Assembly (NCBI GenBank): GCA_910584345.1
Contig: CAJTZX010000013.1
Location: 1 to 64,000, forward strand
Length of the DNA: 64,000 nt
Direction of reading: 5' to 3'
Origin: an uncultured Eubacterium sp.
GTDB lineage: Bacteria; Bacillota; Clostridia; Lachnospirales; Lachnospiraceae
A program made the position numbers and the translations under genes. This document shows, one piece after another, positions 14,258 through 23,894 of the stretch. The notes under the pieces were generated by a model, which worked only from the letters and a program-made list of their open reading frames with translations, searched no databases and had not been told where the DNA came from. Within the stretch, counting starts at the first letter, position 1. Each line of letters starts with the position of its first letter.

Positions 14258-15841
14258 ATGAAATTTGATGAATTAGAATTGTTTCCAGCAATTATGCGCG
14301 GAATAAAAGAAATGGGATTTGAAGAAGCTACGCCGATTCAGACGAAAGCGATCCCGGTCTTAATGGAAGGAAAGGACGTCATTGGGCAGGCACAGACCGG
14401 AACAGGTAAAACGGCTGCATTTGGTATCCCTGTACTGCAGAAAGTAGATCCGTCCTGTAAGAAGACACAGGCAGTGATTTTGTCTCCTACGAGAGAATTA
14501 GCGATCCAGGTAGCAGATGAATTACGAAAATTAAGCAAATATATGCATGGTATTAAAGTATTGCCGGTATATGGCGGTCAGGAAATTACAAAGCAGATAC
14601 GTTCCCTGAAAGGTGGCTGCCAGATTATTGTAGGTACGCCAGGCCGTATTATGGATCATTTGCGAAGAAAAACGATTCGGTGTGAGCAGGTAGCTACCAT
14701 TATATTGGACGAAGCAGACGAAATGCTGGATATGGGTTTTCGGGAAGATATTGAGACAATTTTAGAATATATTCCAGGAGCGCATCAGACAGTGCTTTTT
14801 TCAGCAACGATGCCAAAGCCGATTTTGGAGATTACGAGAAAATATCAGCACGATGCGGTTACTATTAAGATTGTAAAAAAAGAGCTGACAGTTCCAAGTA
14901 TTGAACAGTATTATTACGATGCGAAACGACGTGATAAAGTAGATATGCTGACTCGTCTGCTTGATTATTATAATCCAAAGCTGTCCCTCATCTTTTGCAA
15001 TACAAAGCGCTGTGTGGATGAGCTTACAAAAGAGCTTTCAGACCGCGGCTATTTTGCAGAAGGTCTGCATGGAGATATGAAGCAGGCACAGCGTGACCGG
15101 GTAATGAAAAATTTCCGTACTGGTAAAACGGAGATTTTAATAGCTACGGATGTGGCGGCACGAGGGATCGACGTAGATGACGTAGAGGCAGTATTTAACT
15201 ATGACTTACCGCAGGATGACGAGTATTATGTGCATCGTATCGGCCGTACCGGGCGTGCAGGCCGAACCGGAATGGCATTTACGTTTGTAAAAGGAAAAGA
15301 AGTATATAAACTGAAAGAAATTGAACGCTATTGCAAGACAAAAATACTTGCCCGTAAGCTGCCTTCTATGGATGATGTGACAGTTATTAAGACTGAAAAA
15401 ATTATGGAACAGCTGGAACATATTATGGAAGAGTACGATTTGTCTCGTATGCTGGATTTAATAGAAGATAAGATCAATGAAGCTGATTATACGGCTATGG
15501 ATATTGCGGCAGCGTTTCTACGGCAGGCATTATATGGGTATGAAGAAAATGACCGTTCCGGAGATGATTTCTTTGAATTTGGCGATACCGGAGCGGAAGA
15601 GGGGATGGTTCGTCTCTTTATCAACATCGGTAAAAATCAGAGAGTCCGTCCTGGTGATATTCTCGGCGCAATTGCAGGAGAGGCAGGAATATCTGGTGAT
15701 CTTGTAGGAGCAATTGATATGTATGACAAATACACATTTGTCGAAGTGCCGCGCGAGTACGGCAAAGAAGTGCTGAAAGCTATGTCAAAAGCTAAAATCA
15801 AAGGAAAATCCATAAATATTGAGCCAGCAAATCAAAAGTAA
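14258..15841 (+). CDS. DEAD-box ATP-dependent RNA helicase with DbpA-type RNA-binding tail
   Basis: All core motifs are visible: Q motif (ATPIQ), Walker A AQTGTGKT (45-52), PTRELA, GTPGR, DEAD in LDEADEMLDMGF, SATMP, and HRIGRTGRAGRTG. The C-terminal 90 residues (VRLFINIGKNQRVRPGDILGAI onward) form the RRM-like fold found in DbpA/CshA/DeaD helicases. It remodels RNA, likely in ribosome assembly or mRNA decay. At 527 residues it is complete. Strong promoter and GGAGC ribosome site. Whether to call it dbpA, cshA or deaD cannot be settled from sequence alone. Confidence 0.92.
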   Translation: MKFDELELFPAIMRGIKEMGFEEATPIQTKAIPVLMEGKDVIGQAQTGTGKTAAFGIPVLQKVDPSCKKTQAVILSPTRELAIQVADELRKLSKYMHGIKVLPVYGGQEITKQIRSLKGGCQIIVGTPGRIMDHLRRKTIRCEQVATIILDEADEMLDMGFREDIETILEYIPGAHQTVLFSATMPKPILEITRKYQHDAVTIKIVKKELTVPSIEQYYYDAKRRDKVDMLTRLLDYYNPKLSLIFCNTKRCVDELTKELSDRGYFAEGLHGDMKQAQRDRVMKNFRTGKTEILIATDVAARGIDVDDVEAVFNYDLPQDDEYYVHRIGRTGRAGRTGMAFTFVKGKEVYKLKEIERYCKTKILARKLPSMDDVTVIKTEKIMEQLEHIMEEYDLSRMLDLIEDKINEADYTAMDIAAAFLRQALYGYEENDRSGDDFFEFGDTGAEEGMVRLFINIGKNQRVRPGDILGAIAGEAGISGDLVGAIDMYDKYTFVEVPREYGKEVLKAMSKAKIKGKSINIEPANQK

Positions 15842-15925
15842 TAGGTTTATAGTTCTTTTCAATTGGAAGAAATTGGTATGTATTTTATTTTATGCAGAAA
15901 ATATTGTAAAAATTGAAAAAAGATG

Positions 15926-15954
15926 TTGTAATAAAATCGAAAAGAGAGTATAAT
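15926..15954 (+). promoter_or_regulatory. Promoter of the secreted protein gene
   Basis: TTGTAA (15926-15931) and a perfect TATAAT (15949-15954), 17-bp spacer. Just downstream, in the 5' UTR, is a 15-nt palindrome TACCCAA-T-TTGGGTA (15974-15988), which could be an operator or a 5' stabilising hairpin. Confidence 0.65.
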
Positions 15955-16009
15955 GATAACGCAACGATAAAAATACCCAATTTGGGTAAAAAATGTGAGG
16001 AGGATGATG

Positions 16010-17644
16010 ATGAAGAAAAATCTCATTAAAAAAGTATTTGCGGTTTCGTTGTCAATCGCTATGGCATGCTCATTATTACCAGCAGCCAATCCAGTGACTG
16101 CATCCGCAGCGGCACCTTATGTTTCATTAAAGACTACTTTTAAAACTTTAAAAGTAGGCCAGAAATATAAAATGACGCTGAAGAACAATACTGTCAGCTG
16201 GAAAATTAAAAAAGTTGAAACAACCGACAAGACCATTGCTACGGTTTACGGCAAAACAACAAGCCAGGTAATGATCAAAGGTAAGTCAGAAGGAAGAGCT
16301 ACAATTCGAGTTCATCTTAAGACATCTAAGAGAAAAGCGAACAACACAAAGACTCTGAGATGCAGAGTAAAAGTTGTTACTGCTACTCCGGTCGTTGATC
16401 CAACAGAACCAACAAAGACAGATGCAACAGTAACTACACAGGCTGAATTAGACGCAGCTCTGAAAGACACAAAGATCACAAAAATTACAATTAAGCCTGC
16501 AGCAGCAGCAAACTTTGTAATTGCTCAGGGATCTTATCCTAATGTTGACCTGATTGTAGATGCTCCACAGTCTGATGTTGAAAACAGCGCTACATTCAAG
16601 AGCATTACAGTTGAAAACATCAAAGCAGAAACATTTACTGAAAAAGCTGTTGGTAATACATTTACATGGAATGCAGCAAATGGTAGATTTGTAGTTTCAA
16701 AAGGCGCTTCTGTAAAAGCTATCAATCTTACAAAAGCAAATTCTAAAGTATCTGTCAAGGTAGAAGAAGGTACAGTTGCTACTATTAACGTTTCTGCAAA
16801 GGTTGAACTTGTTGTTGAAGGTAAATTACCGGAAGGTGCAGCAGCAATTGCTGTTAATTTCTCCAGCGCAGCAGCAAATGCTAAAATCACAACAGCAGTT
16901 AAAGTAGCAGTCAGCACATTTGCTAAGATTGCAGCTATATTTGAAAAAGGTGCAGAAGACAGTACAATTAAGTTGGAAACAACAAACATTTCTGCAACAG
17001 TAACAAACAATACAACAAAAGCTATTGAAGTTACAAAGAATGACAATACAAAGCAGACAATTGCAGTTGGCGCTCAGAATTCTACTGTAAATGCTACAAA
17101 CACAACAACACCTGTAACACCTGGTACAATTGGTGGTAGTTCAAGTGGCGTTACAACGAATAAGACTGCATCATCAGATAGCGTAATTACACCTTCTGCT
17201 TTTAGTGTAGTTGTTTCAGGTTCAGTATATGGTGTTACGACAGTTTCTAGTGCTTCGCTGCTTATCTATGAGCAAGGCAAAAAAGAAGCCTTTACGATTA
17301 GTGGAAATGGTTTGCGTGCAATTGAATATACTTTGACAGCAAAAGCAACTAATTCTAAGTGGAACCAGACTTTAGCAACTGGTACATTACGTCAGAGTTA
17401 TGCAATAAGAGATAAAAATGATAAACTCACAGGTTATGTGAATGAATTGCCTAACATGAATGTTAATATGAAGAATGCTCCAATTGGTGAGAAGATTAAA
17501 TTAACTCTTACACTTAAAGTAAAAGAAACAGATAAATTAACTGCAGGACCGTCTATTGCAGGAACGGCTGAAATTACGATTCCAGCGGGTGAAAAAGAAA
17601 ACTATACAGTTAATGAATCAGCAACATTTGGAGACTGGAAATAA
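16010..17644 (+). CDS. Secreted Lys/Thr/Ala-rich cell-surface protein with Ig-like N-terminus
   Basis: A textbook signal peptide (MKKNLIKKV, hydrophobic core, VTASAAA) precedes a Big_2-like domain (about 35-120). Then comes a Thr/Lys/Ala/Val-rich body of short strands that suggests a beta-solenoid or repeated beta domains, then a Ser/Gly hinge near 375 and a C-terminal beta domain. No catalytic motif, sortase LPxTG or SLH domain is visible. A strong promoter, GAGGAGG and a strong terminator, with a narrow codon choice (ACA, GCA, AAA, GAA), suggest high expression as a surface or matrix protein. Of three tandem ATGs (16004, 16007, 16010) the last has the best spacing. Function unknown. Confidence 0.7.
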   Translation: MKKNLIKKVFAVSLSIAMACSLLPAANPVTASAAAPYVSLKTTFKTLKVGQKYKMTLKNNTVSWKIKKVETTDKTIATVYGKTTSQVMIKGKSEGRATIRVHLKTSKRKANNTKTLRCRVKVVTATPVVDPTEPTKTDATVTTQAELDAALKDTKITKITIKPAAAANFVIAQGSYPNVDLIVDAPQSDVENSATFKSITVENIKAETFTEKAVGNTFTWNAANGRFVVSKGASVKAINLTKANSKVSVKVEEGTVATINVSAKVELVVEGKLPEGAAAIAVNFSSAAANAKITTAVKVAVSTFAKIAAIFEKGAEDSTIKLETTNISATVTNNTTKAIEVTKNDNTKQTIAVGAQNSTVNATNTTTPVTPGTIGGSSSGVTTNKTASSDSVITPSAFSVVVSGSVYGVTTVSSASLLIYEQGKKEAFTISGNGLRAIEYTLTAKATNSKWNQTLATGTLRQSYAIRDKNDKLTGYVNELPNMNVNMKNAPIGEKIKLTLTLKVKETDKLTAGPSIAGTAEITIPAGEKENYTVNESATFGDWK

Positions 17645-17683
17645 GAGTTATTAATATTATATCAACATAATATTAGATAATAA

Positions 17684-17727
17684 AAATAACACAGACAATA
17701 CTGAAAAGTGTCTGTGTTATTTTTTTA
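17684..17727 (+). terminator. Rho-independent terminator
   Basis: AAATAACACAGACA (17684-17697) pairs perfectly with TGTCTGTGTTATTT (17709-17722), followed by more T. An AT-rich inverted repeat (TAATATTAT/ATAATATTA, about 17651-17674) sits just before it. Confidence 0.92.
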
Positions 17728-18152
17728 TACAATTAGAAAAAGATTGAAATACTATTGTAGTTTAGATGAAAACAAAGTAAATTGTTAATAGTGAGTAGCG
17801 TGCAAAATAAGAAAATCTTGATTATAATAGCTTTGAACATAAAATATCATTTTCAAAGTCATGTTCCGTTACGATAGCGACTGTGAAAAATAGTGTTAGT
17901 TTTTACAGCAGGTGTACAGGACTTTGAAAACTCTTATCAGTTTTAGAAGTGGGGTGTACAGTAAGATGTCAGATTTAAAGCATGATGTAAACGCAGAACA
18001 AATAAAATTACCAAATCATTCGGGCAGGAATTACAAATTTACAAAAGATTTATAATATTTCTCTCCGTAGATAGTTTTGCAAATCCAAAAAATGTGATAG
18101 AATAAATTTTTATAAGTGGCATTATCAGCATTTTTTAGAAAAAGGAGACAAT
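17728..18152. other. Long intergenic stretch, structured but without a clear gene
   Basis: No gene of normal size is seen. Hairpin potential occurs at about 17832-17859 (CTTTGAA with TTCAAAG) and 17922-17951 (ACTTTGAAAACT with AGTTTTAGAAGT), and GTGTACAG occurs twice (about 17912 and 17955). A 29-residue ORF (17966-18055) starts MSDLKHDVNAEQIKLPNH but lacks a good ribosome site. It may be a leader, an RNA gene or decayed sequence. Confidence 0.4.
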
Positions 18153-19277
18153 ATGGAAAAATCGCAAGTATACTATACCTCTTTTAAAACGAGTGACCAC
18201 GAAAATCTGCTGCAGAAGCTTCGCAGATTAATGGTCACAGCAGGTATGAAAGAGATTGATTTTACAGACAAATATACAGCAATCAAGATTCATTTTGGAG
18301 AATATGGCAATCTGGCGTTTTTAAGGCCGAATTATGCCAAAGTAATGGCGGATTTGGTAAAGGAATGCGGGGGAAAACCGTTTTTGACAGACTGCAATAC
18401 GCTGTATGTTGGCAGCAGAAAGAATGCGCTGGATCATATAGAGACGGCATATTTAAATGGATTTACTCCTTATGCGACCGGGTGTCATGTATTGATTGGG
18501 GATGGACTGAAAGGAACGGATGAGACTCTTGTTCCGATTCATGGCGAATATGTCAGGGAAGCTAAAATAGGATCGGCAATTATGGATGCAGATGTATTTT
18601 TGACACTGACACATTTTAAGGGACATGAAATGGCTGGATTTGGCGGTACACTGAAAAATATTGGCATGGGCTGTGGTTCTCGGGCCGGTAAGATGGAAAT
18701 GCATAATGATGGAAAACCATATGTAAAGAATCCAGACGGATGTATCGGCTGCGGCAGCTGTCAGCGTATTTGCGCTCATGGAGCTCCAATCATTGAAAAT
18801 AAAAAAGCGTACATCGATCATGACAAATGTGTGGGCTGCGGTAGATGCCTGGCGGTATGTCCGAAAGATGTAATTCAGCCAAGTTCATCTTCTTCAGTAA
18901 AGAGTCTAAATTGTAAGATGGCGGAATATAGTCTGGCAGTGTGCAAAGGGCGGCCGAATTTTCACGTGTCACTGATTTGTGATGTTTCACCGAATTGTGA
19001 CTGCCATGCAGAAAACGATATACCGATTATCCCGGATATCGGCATGTTTGCCTCTTTTGATCCGGTCGCTTTAGACATGGCTTGTGCCGATGCTGTAAAT
19101 CGGATGCCTGTGATCGAAGGAAGCGTACTAAGCGATCATTTGAGAGAAGATGCACATCATGGGGAAGGACACGATCATTTTTATATGACACATCCAGATA
19201 CGGAATGGAAGTCCTGTATCGAACATGCAGTAAAGATTGGGCTTGGGCACGATCAATATGAGCTGATTCAAATATAA
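18153..19277 (+). CDS. DUF362 family 4Fe-4S protein
   Basis: The 374-residue protein carries the DUF362 core (IKIHFGEYGN, FLTDCNTLYVG, THFKGHEMAGFGGTLKNIGMG) with two ferredoxin motifs (CIGCGSCQRIC and CVGCGRCLAVCP, about 196-240) inserted before the C-terminal part. The family is widespread in anaerobes as a cytoplasmic Fe-S protein of unknown reaction. AAAGGAG precedes the ATG. Its intact C-terminus helps identify the deleted DUF362 remnant at 2801-3570. Next gene starts about 165 bp later. Confidence 0.88.
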   Translation: MEKSQVYYTSFKTSDHENLLQKLRRLMVTAGMKEIDFTDKYTAIKIHFGEYGNLAFLRPNYAKVMADLVKECGGKPFLTDCNTLYVGSRKNALDHIETAYLNGFTPYATGCHVLIGDGLKGTDETLVPIHGEYVREAKIGSAIMDADVFLTLTHFKGHEMAGFGGTLKNIGMGCGSRAGKMEMHNDGKPYVKNPDGCIGCGSCQRICAHGAPIIENKKAYIDHDKCVGCGRCLAVCPKDVIQPSSSSSVKSLNCKMAEYSLAVCKGRPNFHVSLICDVSPNCDCHAENDIPIIPDIGMFASFDPVALDMACADAVNRMPVIEGSVLSDHLREDAHHGEGHDHFYMTHPDTEWKSCIEHAVKIGLGHDQYELIQI

Positions 19278-19440
19278 AAGGATAAAAGATAGTAATATAC
19301 AGGTTTATCTGAACTATTATAAGAGGTAAGCAGAAAAAATGGCACATAGCAGGGCTGCCTGTTAGATCTGCCTATTGTTGTCAATAAAATACAGGAGATG
19401 ATAACAGTGAATCAATATAAAATAAAGGCAGGACAGGAAG

Positions 19441-20382
19441 TTGAGAGAAAAATTTGGATTAAAAAAACTGGAAAATGAGATTCTACTCGATCGTTTTCGT
19501 ACAATGAGCCAGCCGACATTAGTGTCTAAGACAAATGGCTTGAGCGGTAAGTTATATATTGCATCAGAAATGGATAAAATGGACAAAATAGGATATGACT
19601 GTGTGGCTGCTTGTGTGAATGATATGGCAGCGCTCGGAGCAGAACCGTTGTTCTTTTATGCAAACATTTCGTGTGTAAGACCGCGTGCTGATAAAGTCAG
19701 GATTATTGAGGATGGAATCACACAAGGATGTGAACAGGCGCAGATTCAGTTTGCGGGCTGTGAGATAGCTGAGCTGCCGGATAAATATGCGTTTGACCAG
19801 TATGAGCTGGCAGGATTTATCGTAGGCATTTTGGATCGTAAGAAAAAAATAGGCAGTTCCAGACTTGCAAGCGGCGATGTAATACTTGGTCTTCCTTCAG
19901 ACGGCTTACATAACAATGGGTATGTATTAGCCAGAAAACAGCTGTTTTTAACAAAAGGTACGATGGAAGTCTATTATGATATGCTGGGCAGTACGCTCGG
20001 AGAGCAGCTGTTACGGCCGACGAAAATGTATCGGGCATGTATGGAACATTTGCTGGAATCAGGGATAGAAGTGAAATCATGCATACAGGTTGCTCATGGT
20101 GGTCTGGACCGGGCGTTGCGTCTGCTTCTTCATGAAAAATATGGTGCGGTTGTTAAACGAAGGACGGATACGATACCTCCGTTATATCAGATGCTTCATA
20201 AAGACGGTAATATTGATATCCAACTGATGCGTCAGACGTTTAATATGGGTATTGGCATGTTATTGATTGTAGCAGAAGACGCTGCTGATAAGGCAGCTGA
20301 ATATCTGGAAGAAGCAGGCGAAAGCCCAATTTTTCTTGGGCTGGTGGAGACAGAGCGGGATTTGATCCGATATCTGGAGTAG
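19441..20382 (+). CDS. PurM/AIR synthase-like ATP-grasp-fold paralogue with altered active site
   Basis: The fold and order follow PurM (aminoimidazole ribotide synthetase): DCVAACVNDMAALGAEPLFF, the long loop, DQYELAGFIVGILD, LASGDVILGLPSDGLHNNGYVLAR, and TFNMGIGMLLIV. But key PurM loops differ: the DGVGTK-type segment reads NGLSGK and GGETAEMP reads GCEIAELP. So it may act on another phosphate-bearing substrate. The open frame begins with TTG 19441 after a stop at 19423. A better ribosome site (AGGAG, 19393-19397) serves a GTG at 19407 in another frame that dies after 23 codons. Either TTG is used or a frameshift lies near 19440. Confidence 0.7.
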   Translation: MREKFGLKKLENEILLDRFRTMSQPTLVSKTNGLSGKLYIASEMDKMDKIGYDCVAACVNDMAALGAEPLFFYANISCVRPRADKVRIIEDGITQGCEQAQIQFAGCEIAELPDKYAFDQYELAGFIVGILDRKKKIGSSRLASGDVILGLPSDGLHNNGYVLARKQLFLTKGTMEVYYDMLGSTLGEQLLRPTKMYRACMEHLLESGIEVKSCIQVAHGGLDRALRLLLHEKYGAVVKRRTDTIPPLYQMLHKDGNIDIQLMRQTFNMGIGMLLIVAEDAADKAAEYLEEAGESPIFLGLVETERDLIRYLE

Positions 20383-20397
20383 AAAAGAGGCGAATAG

Positions 20398-21561
20398 ATG
20401 AGCTCACAGGACAGACTTGAAAATGTACTTAGGGATATACATGTAATGATTTCCAAGAGTGAGACGTATGATACGGACCGGATCATCGTCAGAAAGCAGG
20501 ATATTTTTAATTTGATTGACCGCCTGAATGCAAGTATTTATGAGATTATGGATGAGTATGAGCTGACCCAGCAGAGCCGAGATCGGGCAATGCGGGAAAA
20601 AAAGAAGGAAGGCGACAAGATTATCTGGGATGCTAGCCGTCAGGCGGAGGATATTTATGCAGCGTCAGTCTTGTATACAGAAGAAGCACTCAATCATTTA
20701 AATGTAATGGTAGATGAAGCAGATGCAACAGTAGATCGAATGTATCGGGAATTTCAAAAAAATATTAAGATGCAGCAGGAGACGATCCGGGAAAATCAGC
20801 TGGAATTAAAGAGCCAGCTTCAGCTGTTAGCAGATACGGAAAAGTATTTAAGGCTGATAGAGGAGCGTAATCGTGAGATTGAACGTGAGCGAGCAGAGAA
20901 AAAGGGCAGAAAGACGTTAGAAAATTTCGGTGAAAAGCATACAGTGATAAAACCGGAAATAAAAATTAACGAAGAATATTTCCGAAAAGCAGGCATTCCA
21001 TTTGAAAAAGAAGAGGAGAAGCAGACAATCGAAGAACAGGAAATCATGCAGCCGTTAGAAGATGAAGGCGTGATTGAGTCTACTTTAAAAAAAGCGGCGG
21101 AAGATATTCAGCAATTATTTACAGAAGATAAAAATTTAGAAAAGAATACGAAAAAAGCTGAACAGCAGCAAGCTGGACAGGAAAATAGTATAAGACAAGA
21201 GAAAACGGCTGTTAGCGAAACAGAAGAAGTAAGCGGACAATCTAAGGCGAATCAAGAACATGCAGCAGAGGAGACAGGAAAACAGGCTGCAGCGGATCAG
21301 ACTGATGATGAACGGGAAGCTGCGGGGGAACGAATAGATCGATCTGAACGGCCGGCTAGCAGACAGTCGTCAGAAAATACAACAGATACAGCCGGGCAGT
21401 CAGTCCAGGAAGTAGCTGAAACAGCTGAGATTAAGGTAAATCTGGATGCAGAATATTTTAGACAAAAAAATGAAGAGACAGAAGAGAGTATGAAACAGTC
21501 ACATAATGAAAAGCTTTCATTATTAGATCGGTTAATGGGAAAAAAGAAGACTTTATTATAA
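20398..21561 (+). CDS. Coiled-coil cytoplasmic protein, unknown
   Basis: No enzyme motif. Residues 1-165 are nearly all helical and coiled-coil-like, rich in Glu, Arg, Lys and Gln, with an ATP-synthase-b/DivIVA flavour. The rest is Glu/Gln-rich low complexity. A short motif occurs twice: PEIKINEEYFRKAG (about 182-195) and AEIKVNLDAEYFRQKN (about 342-357), which may bind a common partner. No signal peptide or membrane helix. It starts 15 bp after the PurM-like gene and ends 21 bp before the aconitase-like gene, so one operon. A scaffold or cell-division role is only a guess. Confidence 0.6.
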   Translation: MSSQDRLENVLRDIHVMISKSETYDTDRIIVRKQDIFNLIDRLNASIYEIMDEYELTQQSRDRAMREKKKEGDKIIWDASRQAEDIYAASVLYTEEALNHLNVMVDEADATVDRMYREFQKNIKMQQETIRENQLELKSQLQLLADTEKYLRLIEERNREIERERAEKKGRKTLENFGEKHTVIKPEIKINEEYFRKAGIPFEKEEEKQTIEEQEIMQPLEDEGVIESTLKKAAEDIQQLFTEDKNLEKNTKKAEQQQAGQENSIRQEKTAVSETEEVSGQSKANQEHAAEETGKQAAADQTDDEREAAGERIDRSERPASRQSSENTTDTAGQSVQEVAETAEIKVNLDAEYFRQKNEETEESMKQSHNEKLSLLDRLMGKKKTLL

Positions 21562-21582
21562 ACGCAAGGAGGATATTATTTT

Positions 21583-23880
21583 ATGAAACTTTATGACAAA
21601 GGTGTGTATTTGGTAAATGGTATGGAGCTTGTTGAAGATACTCCAGATGCAGCCTCGGTTTTAAAAGCAAAGACAGGCAGTGAGGCTACACCGGAGCTGG
21701 CGAAAAAGCAAACGATCGCTTACCATATTTTAGAGGAGCACAATAAGTCAGGAAATATGGAGAAGCTTCAGATAAAATTTGATAAGCTGACATCACATGA
21801 TATTACTTTTGTAGGAATTATTCAAACTGCACGAGCTTCAGGATTAGAGAAGTTTCCGATTCCATATGTATTGACGAACTGTCATAATAGTTTGTGTGCG
21901 GTAGGCGGTACGATTAATGAAGATGACCATATGTTTGGATTATCTTGTGCAAAAAGATATGGCGGAATCTATGTGCCGCCTCATCAGGCAGTGATTCATC
22001 AGTTTGCAAGAGAAATGCTGGCTGGCGGAGGAAAAATGATACTCGGTTCTGATTCCCATACTCGCTATGGAGCATTAGGAACGATGGCCATGGGAGAGGG
22101 TGGACCTGAGTTGGTAAAACAGCTGCTAAGCCAGACATATGATATTAATATGCCAGAAGTAGTTGGTGTATATTTGACAGGAAAACCGGAAAAGGGTGTC
22201 GGCCCTCAGGATATTGCAATTGCAATCATTAAAGAGGTATTTGCGAATGGATATGTTAAAAATAAGGTTATGGAGTTTGTAGGGCCTGGTGTTGCCAATT
22301 TGAGTGTAGATTTTCGTATAGGCATAGATGTTATGACTACGGAAACGACTTGTCTGTCTTCTATTTGGAAAACAGATGAACAGGTGAAAGAATTTTATGA
22401 GATTCATGGCCGTACAGATGAATATGCAGAATTGAATCCAGGAAATACGGCTTATTATGATGGGATGATTGAACTGGATTTAAGTACGGTAAAACCGATG
22501 ATAGCAATGCCGTTCCATCCAAGTAATGCATATACAATCGAAGAATTGAATCACAACTTGATGGATATACTTGCTGATTGTGAGAAGAAGGCGCAGGTTA
22601 GTTTTAATGGTGCGGTGGATTTGAATTTGAAAGAAAAAGTACGTGATGGCAGATTGTATGTAGATCAGGGTATTATTGCGGGATGCGCAGGAGGAGGATT
22701 TGAAAATATTTGCGATGCGGCGGATATTTTGGATGGTGCAGGTATCGGAGCAGACGAATTTACACTGAGTGTATATCCAGCTAGTATGCCGGTTTATATG
22801 GAACTGGTACGCAATGGGGCTGCGGCAAAGATCATGGCTGCAGGCGGAGTGATGAAGACAGCATTTTGCGGACCTTGTTTTGGCGCTGGGGATACGCCTG
22901 CAAATAACGGTTTTTCGATTCGCCACTCTACAAGGAATTTTCCGAATCGTGAAGGTTCTAAAGTACAAAGCGGACAGATAGCATCCGTAGCATTGATGGA
23001 TGCGCGGTCCATTGCTGCAACAGCTGCAAATAAAGGCTATCTGACTGCTGCAACAGATGTGGATGTAAATTATACAAAGCCGAAATATTTCTTTGACCGG
23101 ACTATTTACCAAAATCGCGTATTTGATAGCCATGGTCAGGCAGATTCTTCTGTAGAAGTAAAAATGGGGCCTAATATCAAAGATTGGCCAAAGATGTGTG
23201 CGTTGACAGATCACTTGCTGTTAAAGGTTGTATCAGAGATTCACGATCCGGTTACGACAACGGATGAATTAATTCCATCTGGGGAGACTTCTTCCTACCG
23301 TTCAAATCCGCTTGGCCTGGCTGAGTTTACCTTATCCAGAAAAGATCCTGCTTATGTAGGCCGCGCGAAGGAAGTGCAGAAAGCAGAAAAGGTAAGAGAA
23401 GACGGCGGTCATCCTTATGAAGTGCTGCCAGAATTAAAAGATGCGGTTGATGTGATATTGCAGAAGTTTCCAAATGCAAACGAAAGCAATACTGGTATCG
23501 GAAGTACCATTTTTGCAGTAAAACCAGGCGATGGTTCTGCGCGTGAGCAGGCAGCCTCTTGTCAGAAAGTATTAGGTGGCTGGGCAAATATTGCACGTGA
23601 ATATGCGACAAAGAGATATCGCTCTAATTTGATTAACTGGGGTATGCTTCCATTGTTAATCCAACAAGCAGATCAGACAGATACTCTTCCGTTTGCAAAT
23701 GGTGATTATTTGTTTTTGCCTGATATCCGTAAAGCGGTAGAAGAGAAGGCTTCGGATATTGTAGCATATGCGGTAAAAGATGATAACTTGAAAGAGTTTC
23801 ATATGACGCTGGGGGAACTGACAGATGATGAGCGTGAAATTATACTGAAAGGCTGTCTGATTAATTTTAACAGGAAATAA
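21583..23880 (+). CDS. Aconitase-family hydratase, YbhJ-like
   Basis: The 765-residue protein keeps the aconitase layout: FPIPYVLTNCHNSL, GGKMILGSDSHTRYGALGTMAMGEGGPEL, IAGCAGGGFENICDAADIL, then AFCGPCFGAGDTPANNG with C429 and C432 as Fe-S ligand candidates, and a C-terminal swivel domain. True aconitases have a GCTSC-like segment, so this is a paralogue similar to E. coli YbhJ-type hydratases rather than the TCA enzyme. Substrate is unknown. AAGGAGG supports the ATG. It sits in an operon with the coiled-coil protein and the permease-like gene. Confidence 0.8.
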   Translation: MKLYDKGVYLVNGMELVEDTPDAASVLKAKTGSEATPELAKKQTIAYHILEEHNKSGNMEKLQIKFDKLTSHDITFVGIIQTARASGLEKFPIPYVLTNCHNSLCAVGGTINEDDHMFGLSCAKRYGGIYVPPHQAVIHQFAREMLAGGGKMILGSDSHTRYGALGTMAMGEGGPELVKQLLSQTYDINMPEVVGVYLTGKPEKGVGPQDIAIAIIKEVFANGYVKNKVMEFVGPGVANLSVDFRIGIDVMTTETTCLSSIWKTDEQVKEFYEIHGRTDEYAELNPGNTAYYDGMIELDLSTVKPMIAMPFHPSNAYTIEELNHNLMDILADCEKKAQVSFNGAVDLNLKEKVRDGRLYVDQGIIAGCAGGGFENICDAADILDGAGIGADEFTLSVYPASMPVYMELVRNGAAAKIMAAGGVMKTAFCGPCFGAGDTPANNGFSIRHSTRNFPNREGSKVQSGQIASVALMDARSIAATAANKGYLTAATDVDVNYTKPKYFFDRTIYQNRVFDSHGQADSSVEVKMGPNIKDWPKMCALTDHLLLKVVSEIHDPVTTTDELIPSGETSSYRSNPLGLAEFTLSRKDPAYVGRAKEVQKAEKVREDGGHPYEVLPELKDAVDVILQKFPNANESNTGIGSTIFAVKPGDGSAREQAASCQKVLGGWANIAREYATKRYRSNLINWGMLPLLIQQADQTDTLPFANGDYLFLPDIRKAVEEKASDIVAYAVKDDNLKEFHMTLGELTDDEREIILKGCLINFNRK

Positions 23881-23894
23881 AACGGTGTAGGGAT

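Noticed and set aside
16534..17046. Minus-strand frame of 170 codons with hydrophobic stretches
   Set aside because: It is the complement of the repetitive ACA/GCA codons of the secreted protein gene.
22480..23214. Long reading frame (244 codons) on the minus strand
   Set aside because: It lies wholly inside the aconitase-like gene and has Cys/Ile/His-rich non-protein-like composition.
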